Origin: Stomoxys calcitrans
Lineage: Eukaryota > Arthropoda > Insecta > Diptera > Muscidae
Direction: 5' to 3'
NCBI RefSeq assembly: GCF_963082655.1
Contig: NC_081553.1
Span: 211,330,117 to 211,394,116, forward strand
DNA: 64,000 nt
The position numbers and the translations under genes are program-made. Numbering within the stretch: the stretch's first letter is position 1; every line of letters starts with the position of its first letter. A model generated the notes under the pieces. The model was not told the DNA's origin. It made no database searches and worked only from the letters and a program-made list of their open reading frames with translations. Shown here piece after piece: positions 12,541 through 23,110 of the stretch.

Positions 12541-13400
12541 TAAACATCGGTATATCTTTGAGAGTACCTGACGAGTGTACGGTTTTTCAGGCATAGGTAT
12601 GTGTCATTGCAATAACCGCAAGATAAATTCTGGTAAGGGATATACCGACTCAAAAGTCAGGATTTATGCGGAAAGTATGGTGGCACTCAAGGCCTTGTGT
12701 TCGAGAACGGTAAGATCGAAGTGTGTGGCGGATTGTTTGGAGATATGAGTTCCAGGACATAAAGGGAAAAAATTAAGGGGCGGACAAATGCGCCAGAAGG
12801 GGTGTCTGCGTCCTGCGAATCAGTCACCGCTCTTGCCTACGTGCAATCGAGCTACTGAACATATTAGATGAAATGGCCAGAGTGGAGTTAGTGGCGAGAT
12901 GGGACTCAGTGGGTGGTTGACAGGTCGCTAAGGCGCTGCGGCCTGTCATAGACCGTACCACGACAAAGGAGCACATAGACCATAGGCCGCATGGCGGCGC
13001 GCAAGGACTTCTGCAGCAAGAGCAGGGTCAATGGCGAGATGGGACACACCGGGTGGTTGCGGGACCGCTAAGGCGCTTTGACCTTTCATCGGAGGAGGAC
13101 GAAGGAGTGCTAGCATTCGATAAAAGGTCGCTGAGCACATTGATAGGCAATAGGTCGCATGGCGGCGCGCATGGGAATAACGCACAATGACTTCTGCAGA
13201 AGTTGTCTTAATGAGGCTATCGAGCACTTGCTCTGTTCATGTCGCGGTCAGCAGGGACGCAGGACCTCCTTTCTGGGTAGGTGGTTCTGTTACGATTGAA
13301 GTGATCTAGCGAACGTAAATCTGGGAGGTCTCCTAAGATTTGAAGACAGGACAGGATGGTTTCGACAGAGGGCTCAATATGATCCGCCGAAGTCACATAC
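12541..13400 (+). mobile_element. Degenerate LINE RNase H/C-terminal fragment, second unit plus third tail
   Basis: Second copy of the preceding unit, offset about 462 bp: GAGAGTACCTGACGAGTGTA recurs at ~12097 and ~12559, and the GGGGTGTCTGCGTCCTGCGA run at ~12338 and ~12799. The cysteine-tail segment (CATGGCGGCGCGCA...) occurs three times, near 12448, 12988 and 13158. The last copy continues as FCRSCLNEAIEHLLCSCR and then the C-terminus, with SDLANVNLGGLLRFEDRTG near 13300-13350. This matches the CxxC...HLLCxC tail of RNase H-bearing LINEs. It is a pseudogene array. Confidence 0.78.
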
Positions 13401-13487
13401 GTGCCTGCGTGGGGGATATCCCTTTCACCCCCTGCACTGGTTCTCTATTGATTGTGTTTCTTTTATTCATGCTCAACCTAGGAACCC

Positions 13488-13760
13488 ACTGTGGCGCAGA
13501 GGTAAGCCTGTCTTCGTATGACGCCGAGCGCCTTGGTTCAAATCCCGGCGTGAACATCAGAAAATGTTTCAGTGGTGGTTATCCCCTTATTAATGCTGGC
13601 TAGATTTATAAGACATTCTCTACCCAGTTGTGTCGCTATGTGGCACGCCGTTTCGACTCGGCTATAAAAAGTAGACCCCTTATTATTGAAATTAAATTTT
13701 ATTGCACTCATTGAGAGAGAAGTATCCCCTGTTTCCTTATGGAATGTTCAAGGGATATTT
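13488..13760 (+). mobile_element. tRNA-derived SINE, copy 1
   Basis: The head shows RNA polymerase III promoter boxes: box A TGGCGCAGAGGTAAGC (13492-13507) and box B GGTTCAAATCC (13535-13545), the latter in a tRNA-like T-arm context with CCCGGCG after it. The body carries GTGGTTATCCCC, GTTGTGTCGC, GGCACGCCGTTTCGACTCGG and a tail with CCTGTTTCCTTATGGAATGT. Copy 2 at 14165 shares all of these blocks in order. It cannot fold as a normal tRNA and depends on a LINE partner. Target duplications were not identified. Confidence 0.8.
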
Positions 13761-13989
13761 GGTATTTAAAAACCTCTGGATATGGTCCAAGGCCTCGCAC
13801 CTTCTTTCTCTTCTCTTTCTTTCTAGAGTATTACAATGGGCCAAACTGGCCTTCGAGTGAACTTACCTATGGTGAGTATGGTGGGCAACGCATTTAACCG
13901 TACCTAAAAAAAATTCAAAATTTTAGTTTTATTAAAATTTTTTTTTCAAAACTGTACTTAAACAACAATTTTTTTGAAAATTTAATTTT
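13761..13989. other. Spacer between SINE and composite element
   Basis: Holds a pyrimidine-rich CTTTCTCTTCTCTTTCTTTC tract near 13805 and A/T-rich degenerate words near 13920-13990 resembling the ~30-bp family. Nothing else was recognised. Confidence 0.4.
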
Positions 13990-14164
13990 TAAAAGAAGAC
14001 TAGCCGAACCGGGCCCGCTTCGCAGTGCCTTTTTTAGCGCTCTTATACCTTTTATTTTTTTTTATTGAAGCCCTATATTGCAAGGGTCGATATATAGGTC
14101 ATGTTTTGATAGAATTTTAAGATGGGACATGTCGCCCCAAATGTGAATATCGAATTCGTGTCAT

Positions 14165-14472
14165 TGTAGCGCAGAGGTAAGAAAGTCCGGAAATGACGCT
14201 TAACGCGTGAATTCAAATCCTGGCGGGACATTGGAAAAATGTTAAGTGGTGGCTATCCCCTCCTAATGTTGGCGCTATTTGTGAGGTACTATGCCATGCA
14301 TAGAAGTCATATAAAAACTTTTCCCCATAGAGTTGTCGCACTGCGTGACGCCATTGAGACTTGGCTAAAAAAGGAGGTCCTTTGAGGTTAAGCTTTAATC
14401 GGACAACATTCGTTGCTATTTGAGAAGTTTGCTCCTGTTCATTAATGAAATGCTCATGGGCTAATTTATGCT
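14165..14472 (+). mobile_element. tRNA-derived SINE, copy 2
   Basis: Box A-like TAGCGCAGAGGTAAGA (14167) and box B-like AATTCAAATCC (14210-14220) head the copy. Shared body blocks are GTGGTGGCTATCCCCTCC, GTTGTCGCACTGCGTGACG and GAGGTCCTTTGAG. The 3' region is longer than in copy 1: AATCGGACAAC, GAGAAGTTTGCTCCTGTTC, AATGAAATGCTCATGGGC. Fragments of this 3' region occur alone at 43228, 56038 and (reversed) 57479. It is inserted near the left end of composite copy C. Confidence 0.78.
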
Positions 14473-15551
14473 ACTCCCTTAAAGCTTTATTTGGATGCCT
14501 ATAATGTAGTGGGTAAATATGGCCGCTTTGGGGTTTATTTTGGGAGTGAGGTGTCCACCCAAACACTTGGCCCTTAAAGTAAATATAAGCTTCGTGCTAT
14601 ACTCTCAAATCCTTTTTATATGAGCCCCATATTACCATAGACGATAAATAAGTCCTGTTTTATTTGAGCCCTATATTATCGTCATTGGTCTATTTGACGG
14701 AGAGTTCTTTTTGGGGGTGAGACAGACATTTCAGATATTTCTCCCAATTAGGGATTTCAAATTCGTGCTCTACTCCCAAATACCTTACATTTAAGCCCAC
14801 AATTGCCATGGGTGTTAAATATTTAGGGTTTGGAGGCCGTGTTGGGGCCGACACTGGAACTCCGCCACTTTGCCCTAAAAATAGGTATCAAATTCGTTCT
14901 TTACTCCCAAAAACCAGTAATTTAAGCCTCATATTGATATGTTCGGGAAATAAGTTCAGTTTAAAGGATGCTTTGGGGCTTACCATCAAACACTTGGTTT
15001 CGAGGCCGTTTTGGGGCTGAGGCTGGAACTTCGTCTCTTTACCCTAAAAATAGGTATCAAATTCGTTCTTTACTCCCAAAAACCAGTCATTTTAGCCTTA
15101 TATTGGTATGTTCGGCAAATAAGTTCAGTTTAGAGGGTGCTTTGGGGCTTACCCTCAAATACTTTCTACTCTCAAATACCTCTTATTTGAGTCAAATATT
15201 GTCATGTTGGGTAAAATAACCTATTTGAGGTATTTTAAGAAGGTTAAGCGTCTCCTAGATATATTAACATTAATTTTAATGCCATTTTCTTAATCTACTC
15301 CCAAATTGGTTTCATTTGAGTCCCATATAGCCATGATCGGCTAAAATGCCCATTTGGGGCGTTTGTGAGGGTCAGGACACCTCCAATTACATTGAATTCA
15401 TTTTTGTTGCCATATTCGTAATTTACTTCGAAATAACTTTGATTGGAGTTGCATATTGACATGAACGTCCAATATTTCTTTTTGGGAGAGTTTTGGGGTT
15501 GGGGCGGACCGCTGTAACTTAAGACTCAAATTTTAATATCTTCGTATTCTA

Positions 15552-15776
15552 TTGAAAGTAATTGCGGATTTTTCATATAGTCGGCGTTGACAAATTTTTT
15601 CACAGCTTGTGACTCTGTAATTGCATTCTTTCTTCTGTCAGTTATCAGCTGTAACTTTTAGCTTGCTTTAGAAAAAAAGTGTAAAAAAAGTATATTTGAT
15701 TAAAGTTCATTCTAAGTTTTATTAAAAATGCATTTACTTTCTTTTAAAAAATCCGCAATTACTTTTTGGGCAACCC
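15552..15776. mobile_element. Mariner-type MITE, copy B (damaged left TIR, inverted)
   Basis: Body identical in layout to the other copies but in opposite orientation. The left end reads TTGAAAGTAATTGCGG, lacking about 11 bp of the TIR after TTG; the right end reads CTTTTTGGGCAACCC followed by TA, missing the final AA. It is inserted in a family-2 unit: CGTATTCTA on the left, TACTCTCCAATACC on the right. Confidence 0.88.
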
Positions 15777-18098
15777 TACTCTCCAATACCTTTCATTTGA
15801 TACCCATATTCTTCCGATCGGTCCACTTTTGATTTTGGGTGGTGTTTTTCGGGTAAGGGGGAGGGTGCGCCCCCCCTTCCAATATGGAAAAATTATATAG
15901 CCTATGTTTCCTTCCAGACCATCCTACACAATCTGTGAAAATTCCGAGAAAATCGGTTCTGATGTTTTTGAGTCTATATGGAACAAACCGAGTCCCGTAT
16001 AGTCGTGATTGGCTAATATGCCCATTTGGGGTGTTTTGGGGGGTGGGATGACCCCCTATATTTCGACCTGATTTTGTATGCCAGATTCGTAATATACTCC
16101 CGAAAACCTTTCATTTGAGACCCATATTGATATGGACATTCAACATGTTTGCTTTTAGAAGTTTTAGGGTTAGGGCAGCTTCTTTGGAACTTGGACCCAA
16201 TTTTTAATACCATATTCGTATTCTACTCTTTCATATCTTTCATTTGATATCCATATTGTTCTTATCGGTTCACTTTTGATTTTGAGTGGTGTTTTTGGGG
16301 TAACGGGGGAGGGCCCGTCCCCTTCCGATATCCACAAATTTTAAAGCCTATTCCTTCTTCCTGACCATATTCTTAATCTATTCCCGAATACCTTTCATTG
16401 GAGTCCCATATTGTCATGCTTGTCCAATAAACCCATTTTAGGGGGTTTTTGGGGTTGTGGCGGCCCCCCTCCCCCTCCGCCTCTGAAAGGTATTCGGAGG
16501 TAGATTAATATGAGATTCGAACTCTCCAGCTGAAAACCTTTCATTTGAGTCCCATATTGTCCTGATCGGTCCACTTTTATTTTTGAGTAGTACTTTTGGG
16601 GTAAGGGGGAAGGTCCGCCGCCCTTCCGATACAAAAAATTATATAGCCTATGTTTTCTTCCAGACCAACCTATACAATGTGTGAAAATTTCAAGATAATC
16701 GGATCAGCCGTTTTTGAGTCTATACGGAACAAATAAGCAAACTGACAAACAAACCCAAATTGATTTTTATACCCTCCACCATAGGATGGGAGGTATACTT
16801 ATTTCGTCATTCTGTTTGTAACTCCTCGAAATATTCGAATGAGACCCCATAAAGTATATATATTCTTGATCGTTGCGACATTTGATGTCAATCTAGCCAT
16901 GTCCGTCCATCCGTCTGTCTGTCGAAAGCACGCCAACTTCCGAAGCAGTAAAGCTAGCCGCTTGAAATTTTGCACAAATACTTCTTGTTAGTGTAGGTCG
17001 GTTGGTATTGTAAATAAGCCATATCGGTCCATGTTTTGATACAGCTGCCATATAAACCGTATTGGGTCTTGACTTCTTGAGCCTCTAGATTGCGCAATTC
17101 TTATCTGATTGGAATGAAATTTTGCACGACGTGTTTTGTTATGATATCCAACAACTGTGCTGAGTATGGTTCAAATCGGTTCATAACCTGATATAGCTGC
17201 CATATAAACCGATCTTGGGTCTTGACTTCTTGAGCCTGTAGAGTGCGCAATTCTTATCCGATTGGAATGAAATTTTGCACTACGTGTTTTGTTATTATAT
17301 CCAACAACTGTGCCAAGTATGGTTCAAATCGGTTCATAACCTGATATAGCTGCCATATAAACCGATCTGGGGTCTTGACTTCTTGAGCCTCTAGAGGGCG
17401 CAATTCTTATCCGATTTGAATGAATTTTTGCACGAAGTATTTTGTTATGATATCCAACAATTGTGCGAAGTATGGTTCAAATCGGTTCATAACCTGATAT
17501 AGCTGTCATATAAACAGATCTGGGGACTTGACTTCTTGAGTTTCTAGAGGGCGCAATTCCTATCCGATTTGAATGAATTTTTGCACGAAGTATTTTATTC
17601 TTACTTTCAACAACTGTGTCACATAAGGTTCAAATCGGTTCATAACCCGATATAGCTGCCATATAAACCGATCTGGGATCTTAACTTCTTGAGCCTCTAG
17701 AGGTCGCAATTATTATCTGATTTGTCTAAAATTTTGTGCGACGGATCCTCTCATGATCATCAACATACGTGTTTATTATGGTCTGAATCGATCTATAGCC
17801 CGATACAGCTCCCATATAAATCGATCTCTCTATTTTACTTCTTGAGCCCCCAAAGGGCGCAATTCTTATTCGAATTCGCTGACATTTTGTACAGGTCTCC
17901 AACATATAATTTAATTGTGACCCAAACTGGACCATATCTTGATATCGCTCTAATAGCAGAGCAAATCTTTTCTTATATGCTTTTTTTTGCCTAAGAAGAG
18001 ATGCCGGGAAAAGAACTCGACAAATGCGATCCATGGTGGAGGGTATATAAGATTCGGCCCGGCCGAACAAAGCACGCTTTTACTTGTTTTGTCATGAT

Positions 18099-19284
18099 TT
18101 TGCCTAACTTTTATTTATATAGAAAATTCAGTCTTAGTTTTTTTTTAATTTTTGTTAAATTTTCATTTTATAGAAACTTTTTTCAATATTAAAGTTCTAT
18201 ATTCCCATGGCAACAAAACAAATTTTCGTGACTGTTTCTATCATAGGCATCACTTGAAATTAATTAGAAAAATTGGAAATCAAGGCACGAGTAGAGTTAT
18301 GCTATCTCTTCAACACTAGGGGACTTTAGGGGAAACCCCTCGCATTTCCATGTGAATGACATTGAAATTGAAAGTTCTTGTTTTGAAGGCCTATGAAATA
18401 CAAACAAATGTCCATACTCCTATATACATATGTATGTATGTTTGTGCTTTAAAAACCGTCTCATGCACACCTTTCATTATCATGTTGAGAAAAATTTCTT
18501 TCACGATTTCTGGTTACTTTTATTTGCCAACACCAATGACACGCACATTGTCTGTCTCTATGTCTGGCCTATGATTGGGAGGTTGGCTAACCCCCTCTCT
18601 TTTAAAATAAAAAATAAAAAAAAAATTCAATCTCAAGGGACACGAAAGGGGAAAATGTTCTCATGACCGGTATTATTAAAATGGTAAATAGATGAAATAG
18701 TCTACAAAATACATATACGACTAAATATAGCAATTATCGTGGAAGAAGACATGAAATCACTTAAACGGGAGTTTAAAGCGAAGCACTTGTACTTGGTAAC
18801 TTCTCGTCTAGCCTAGACCTAAGAAGACAGTTTTGCAAAATTACTTTTCTTATGCTCTGTGTTGGTTTCCTCAATTTTTCCCTCTAGGACAAATTTCTAA
18901 ACCACCTACTTCACCAACTATGTGACTTAGATTTTTTCTATTCCCATTTGAAATTCCACAAAAGGCTAACCGTCATTTGTTGCATTTACTATTCCATAAT
19001 GCAATGGCCTTTCCTGTGGCTAAGAAACTTTGTAACATAAAATCCAATAACAATGTCATAACCTTCACACAGAAAATCTTTCATCGGGAAAATTATAAAT
19101 TACGGTGCACGATGATGTCCCTCATGCATGGCTGGTTGGTTGGTTGGTTGGCTGAGAGTCGTCTAAACGTTGTGTCATTTTCAAAGGTATTGGAAGCGAT
19201 ATGTTGTTATAGACCTTTAGGCCGGTTGTGCACAGTATTTGGTAAAATAAAATCAAATTGAATTTAAAATCGAAGCATGTCATT
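18099..19284. other. Unassigned AT-rich stretch
   Basis: The first ~90 bp contain two degenerate ~30-bp-family units (TATAGAAAATTCAGTC and ATTTTATAGAAACTTTT). A GTATGTATGTTTGTG microsatellite lies at ~18430 and a GGTTGGTTGGTTGG run at ~19135. Short frames occur on both strands without recognisable domains. No gene is called. Confidence 0.4.
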
Positions 19285-19700
19285 TGAGATTGGTTATCGA
19301 CTCCCAAATACCTTTCATTCAAATGGCTTAGTGTGCTGATCCGTTTACAGGTCCGCTCGTCTAGTTTATCTAATGGTACTCACCCCTAGATACTTAGCCT
19401 TACATTTGGTATTCAGATCCATGCTCTAATTGAAAATACCTTTCATATGAGCCATAGTTTGTCATAATCGGTCTACATGTCCGCTGGGGGATTTTGGGTG
19501 GGGCGCTCCCCCTTACTTTTAACTTTTAGATTAAAACTAATTTCCAAACAACTATCAGTTATGATACATCCTAATGTGTTATTGGGAAGGTTTTTCGTGA
19601 CGCGCTGCTATCCACCTGGCACTTGAACCAAAATTTTCCCTTCAAAACTAAAATTTTGAGTCCCATTTGGCCATCATCAGTCGACTTAAATGGATTTTGA
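19285..19700 (+). repeat. Degenerate family-2 repeats, isolated fragment
   Basis: ACTCCCAAATACCTTTCATT (~19300), a GxCCGCTCGTC-type middle, AATACCTTTCATATGAGCC (~19433) and GGCGCTCCCCC reproduce the order seen in family-2 units at 14040-16755. They are too diverged to count monomers. Confidence 0.6.
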
Positions 19701-19864
19701 ATTGGCAAAAATTCTTGTTTATATCCCTTAAAAAATATATAAGTCTGAGTATGATACCCCAAATTAAAAAGACTTTGCGAGATACAATCTTAACCCTAAC
19801 AAGACGAAAATGTGTGTCCCGACTAGGACGTGAGCCTTATCAATATCCGATAAAATTCAATAAC

Positions 19865-20290
19865 TGATAATGATCCTGGACAGAAAATTGAGCTGCTAGT
19901 GCCACAGTTAGGAATTTGCGGAGAAGGCTGACAAATTTTGGTCGCTACGCCAAAAAGCTGTAAGTTTGAAGTGGGGGCTGAATTCAAATATACTCCATGG
20001 GTAAAGAAGGGCTCATAAAAAAACAAAGAGATGTCCGATAAAGTGAAATACCTGTTAGTGATATTAGACCGAAAATTGAGCTACAAATTGCCCAAGTAAG
20101 GATCTCTCGGGAGAAGGCTCACAAATGTTGCTCACTACTCCCAAGAAATGAATGTTAGAAGTGGGGGCTGGTATTTTTTGTGAAATTTTCCGGGATAATA
20201 CCCAAAAACTAAGCAATGTGTGGTAATTTAACGGTGTAGGTAATCCGATTCTAATATGAGCATCGGTTGTATTATGGACCATCATGGCCA
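19865..20290 (+). mobile_element. Probable LINE reverse-transcriptase fragment in tandem duplicate
   Basis: Two diverged copies offset by about 189 bp: GACAGAAAATTGAGCT at ~19879 and GACCGAAAATTGAGCT at ~20068, each followed by GAGAAGGCT and later GAAGTGGGGGCTG. In the + strand the copies resemble the LDRKLS...WGL...region near the end of non-LTR reverse transcriptases, with stops and shifts throughout. The resemblance is weak and based on a few residues; the tandem duplication itself is clear. Confidence 0.45.
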
Positions 20291-21314
20291 TTGCGCATTA
20301 CGCAAAATGATGGGAGAAAGTATTAAAGGTGAGAAAGTCACTCTATTTCCGAATAACTGAGGTAATGTAAGGAAACCAGACTGCAATGGCTGAAATTTCT
20401 AAGCGGATACCTTAGACGAGGTCATGGGTGAAGGACAATACCAGTGATAAATATAGAAGTCGATTTGGAGTACCGTAGCACAAATGCCATCAGGTAGCTG
20501 CTGTTACACACATATCCCTAAGCTAAGGGGGGGAATCCAAATGCGGGCCCATGTTTTTGATACTGATGCCGACTTTCTTTTTCAATTGTAGAACCACAAG
20601 ATGATCCTGCAGGTGGAAATATGAGCAATACCGGAATGCATAGAATGATATAGTGATATAATGGGATTAGAGGGATAGTAAAATAGATATTATTACGAGC
20701 GACAAGGGCGATGTAATGCCAGAAATCGGTTGGAGATTGCAGGAGAACAATGAACGCTTATTCTACCTATAATGGATATCGAATTATGTTCTTGCCATGT
20801 CACAATGGGATCGACAAGGGCGAAGAACAATAACAGCTTATTCTACCTATATTAGATATCGAATTATGTTCTTGCCATGTCACAAGGGACTGAGAGGCTG
20901 ACCGTTTGCCAGTATTGATCAAAGCTTTACCGACTGTGAACTTGAACAAATCCAAGTCAAAGGTGAGAAATTCGCATTACGCAACATGGAGAAAGCCGTC
21001 AAAGGAAAAGCAAAGATTCTTTGAGGACATCAGACCTTGACAAAAAGATTCAAAAGCTAATTGTGAAAGGCAAGAAAATCAGATTGAACAATCATATAAA
21101 ATTAATGTCGCCCGTGTGGAGAAGAACGGAATATTTATGTCTATGTCCGACTTTTGCTAAAGAGGGCTCCCATGGATGAAGGTCCCTTATTTCTTCGACC
21201 AGGGACCAAAAACTGGTCACACTAGGAAAAGGGAATGAGAGACGAATAGTTTGTCAGTAAAAACTAGGGGTTTTGCTAACAATAAACTTGAAAAATGTGA
21301 ATTCTTTGAAGAAA
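20291..21314. other. Unassigned stretch with a short internal duplication
   Basis: A ~50-bp segment ending TCGAATTATGTTCTTGCCAT occurs twice, near 20780 and 20850, after GCTTATTCTACCTATA. The remainder shows repeated GGTGAGAAA and AAAATTC-type words but no reading frame or known transposon end. Confidence 0.45.
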
Positions 21315-22999
21315 ACTTCTACAAGATAAAAAACAAGTAAAAGTGTGCTATGTTTGGCCGGGTCGAATCTTGGGAACCCACCACCATGGATTCTGCTAAA
21401 ATATTGGAGCTATATCTGGTTATAGGCCGATCTGGACCGTACTTGGCACAGTTGTTAAAAGTCATACCAGAACACTACATGCAAAATTTCAGCCGAATCG
21501 GATAAAAATTGCGGCTTATAAGGGCTTAAGAAGTCAACTCGGGGGATCGGTTTATATGGGAGCTATATAATGTTGTTGACCGATTTGGACCGTTCTTGAA
21601 ACACTTGTTGGAAGTCATAATAAAACATTATGTGGAAACTTTCAGACAAATCGGAAAAAAATTACGGCTGCCAGGAGCCCAAGAAGTCAAATCAGGAGAT
21701 CGGTTTATATGGCAGCTATATACCGATTTGAACCATACTTGGCATAGTTGTTGAAAGTCTTAACAGAACACTATATGCTAAATATCAGGCAAATCGAACA
21801 AAAACTACGGCTTCCAGGAGCCCAAGAAGTCAAATCAGGAGATCGGTTTATATTGGAGCTATAACAGGCTATAAACCGATTCGAACCATACTTGGCACAG
21901 TTCTTGAAAGTCATAACAGAACACTATATGGAATTTCAATTTCTAAATTTCAGGCGAATCGGACAAAAACTAAGGCTTCCAATGGCTCAAGAAGTAAAAT
22001 CGGGAGATCGATTTTTATGGAAGCTACATCAGGTCCTTGACCGATTTAAACCGTACTTGGCACAGTTGTTGGAAGTCATAACAAAACACAATGAGCAAAA
22101 TTTCAGCCAAATGCGACAAAAATTGCTGCTTCCAGGGGCTCAAGAAGTAAAATGAGGAGATCGGTTTATATGGCAGCTATATCAGATTAAAGACCGATTG
22201 TATCCATACTTTGCACAGTTTTTGGAAGTCATAACAGAACACTATGTTCAAAATTCAGCAAAATCGAACAACAAATGGGGCTTCCAGGTAGAGCTAGCAA
22301 AATATCGATGGCACTATCGATATTTAATTTTTTTACTGTATATGGATTGATATTTTTCCGATGGATACTATAGCAAAAGTAAATTTTTTTGAAAAACTAA
22401 AGGAAAATAAGCAATCCCACACTGAATGTATCCTTTAAGATACATTGCGCCTATAAAGGCTGCAATTTCATCCGATTAGACTAACATTTCGTACAATGAT
22501 TTCTCTCATGACTTTCAACTGACTTTATTAACTTTGGTTTTTTTGGTCTGTGCATTGATATTGCTTCTATATAATCGATCTCCAGATTTTTACTTCTCAT
22601 TGAGATATTAACGACAGTATCGATACCATCGATATTTATTATAAAACTATAGAATGTTGCGATTATCGATAGTGTGCCAGCTCTACTTCCAAGGACTCAA
22701 GAAGTAAAATCGCTATATATGGGAACTTTATTAAAATCTAAACCAATATGGCCCATTTACAATCCCCAACGACCCACATCAACATTAAGTATATGTGCAA
22801 AATTTCAAGCGGCTAGCTTTACCCGTTCGACCGCTATTGTGATTTCGACAGATGGACGAACGGGCGGACATGCCAAGATCGACTCAGAACGTTGAGACGA
22901 TAGAGAATATATATACTTTATGGGGTCTTGATGAAAATTTCGAGGTGTTTCAAACGGAAAGACTAGATAAGTATATACCCATTCAATGGTGAAGGGTAT
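21315..22999 (+). repeat. Family-1 element, stand-alone copy, interrupted by a hAT-type MITE
   Basis: The left end AACAAGTAAAAGTGTGCTAT is followed by GGCCGGGTCGAATCTTGGGA (~21355). ~153-bp monomers follow from ~21400 to 22860. The right module includes CGACAGATGGACGAACGGGC, ATATATACTTTATGGGGTCT, TTTCGAGGTGTTTCAAACGG and the closing CAATGGTGAAGGGTATTAAA (~22995). Order and ends match copies at 58815 and in composite copy B, but here family 2 is absent at the junction. A 397-bp MITE sits at 22289-22685. Confidence 0.82.
22289..22685. mobile_element. hAT-type MITE (397 bp) with 8-bp target duplication
   Basis: Ends are inverted: TAGAGCTAGCAAAATATCGA on the left and, read inward on the other strand, TAGAGCTGGCACACTATCGA on the right. 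Flanks are CTTCCAGG (22281-22288) and CTTCCAAG (22686-22693), an 8-bp duplication with one mismatch, as expected for hAT insertions; removing the element restores CTTCCAGGACTCAAGAAGT-like monomer sequence. Both subterminal regions carry TATCGATA-type palindromes. The interior (~22460-22600) resembles a family-1 monomer in opposite orientation. No transposase. Confidence 0.8.
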
Positions 23000-23000
23000 T

Positions 23001-23110
23001 AAAATTTAGAGTCCTAGTTCTTTCTGTTCTCTTAATTCCGAAGATACGTCATTTTTTATCTCGTATCTTTGGTATAAAGTAAACAGAAAGCACTAGCATT
23101 CTAATTTTTA
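23001..23110. repeat. Imperfect inverted repeat, ~48-bp arms
   Basis: The left arm (23001-23048, starting AAAATTTAGAGTCCTAG and ending GAAGATACG) is complementary to the right arm (23062-23110, starting CGTATCTTTGG and ending CTAGCATTCTAATTTTTA), with about a dozen mismatches and a ~13-base loop. It lies directly after the family-1 element end. It could be a miniature foldback MITE or a palindromic scar. Confidence 0.65.

Larger units (their letters stand above)
13990..18098. repeat. Composite tandem-array element, copy C (most complete)
   Basis: The left end carries the GC-rich word GCCGAACCGGGCCCGCTTCG (~14002). Family 2 runs + to ~16755, closing with GACAAACAAACCCAAATTG and the junction TTTTTATACCCTCCACCAT. 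Family 1 runs - from ~16780 to ~18045, with ~153-bp spacing of its CAGCTGCCATATAAACC core at ~17042, 17193, 17345, 17500 (variant), 17653 and 17805 (variant). The right end reads GGTGGAGGGTATATAAGATT then a perfect-looking TTCGGCCCGGCCGAA and AAAGCACGCTTTTACTTG. A SINE (14165) and a mariner MITE (15552) are nested inside. No protein is encoded, so a non-autonomous element or satellite is likely. Confidence 0.75.

Noticed and set aside
13492..13560. tRNA gene call at the SINE head
   Set aside because: Boxes A and B are present but the anticodon and acceptor arms do not form a cloverleaf, and SINE body sequence shared with a second copy follows.
18001..18098. GC-rich hairpin at the end of composite copy C as a Helitron 3' end
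   Set aside because: A hairpin is present, but the following bases do not give the CTRR terminus expected of Helitrons, and no matching 5' TC end was found.
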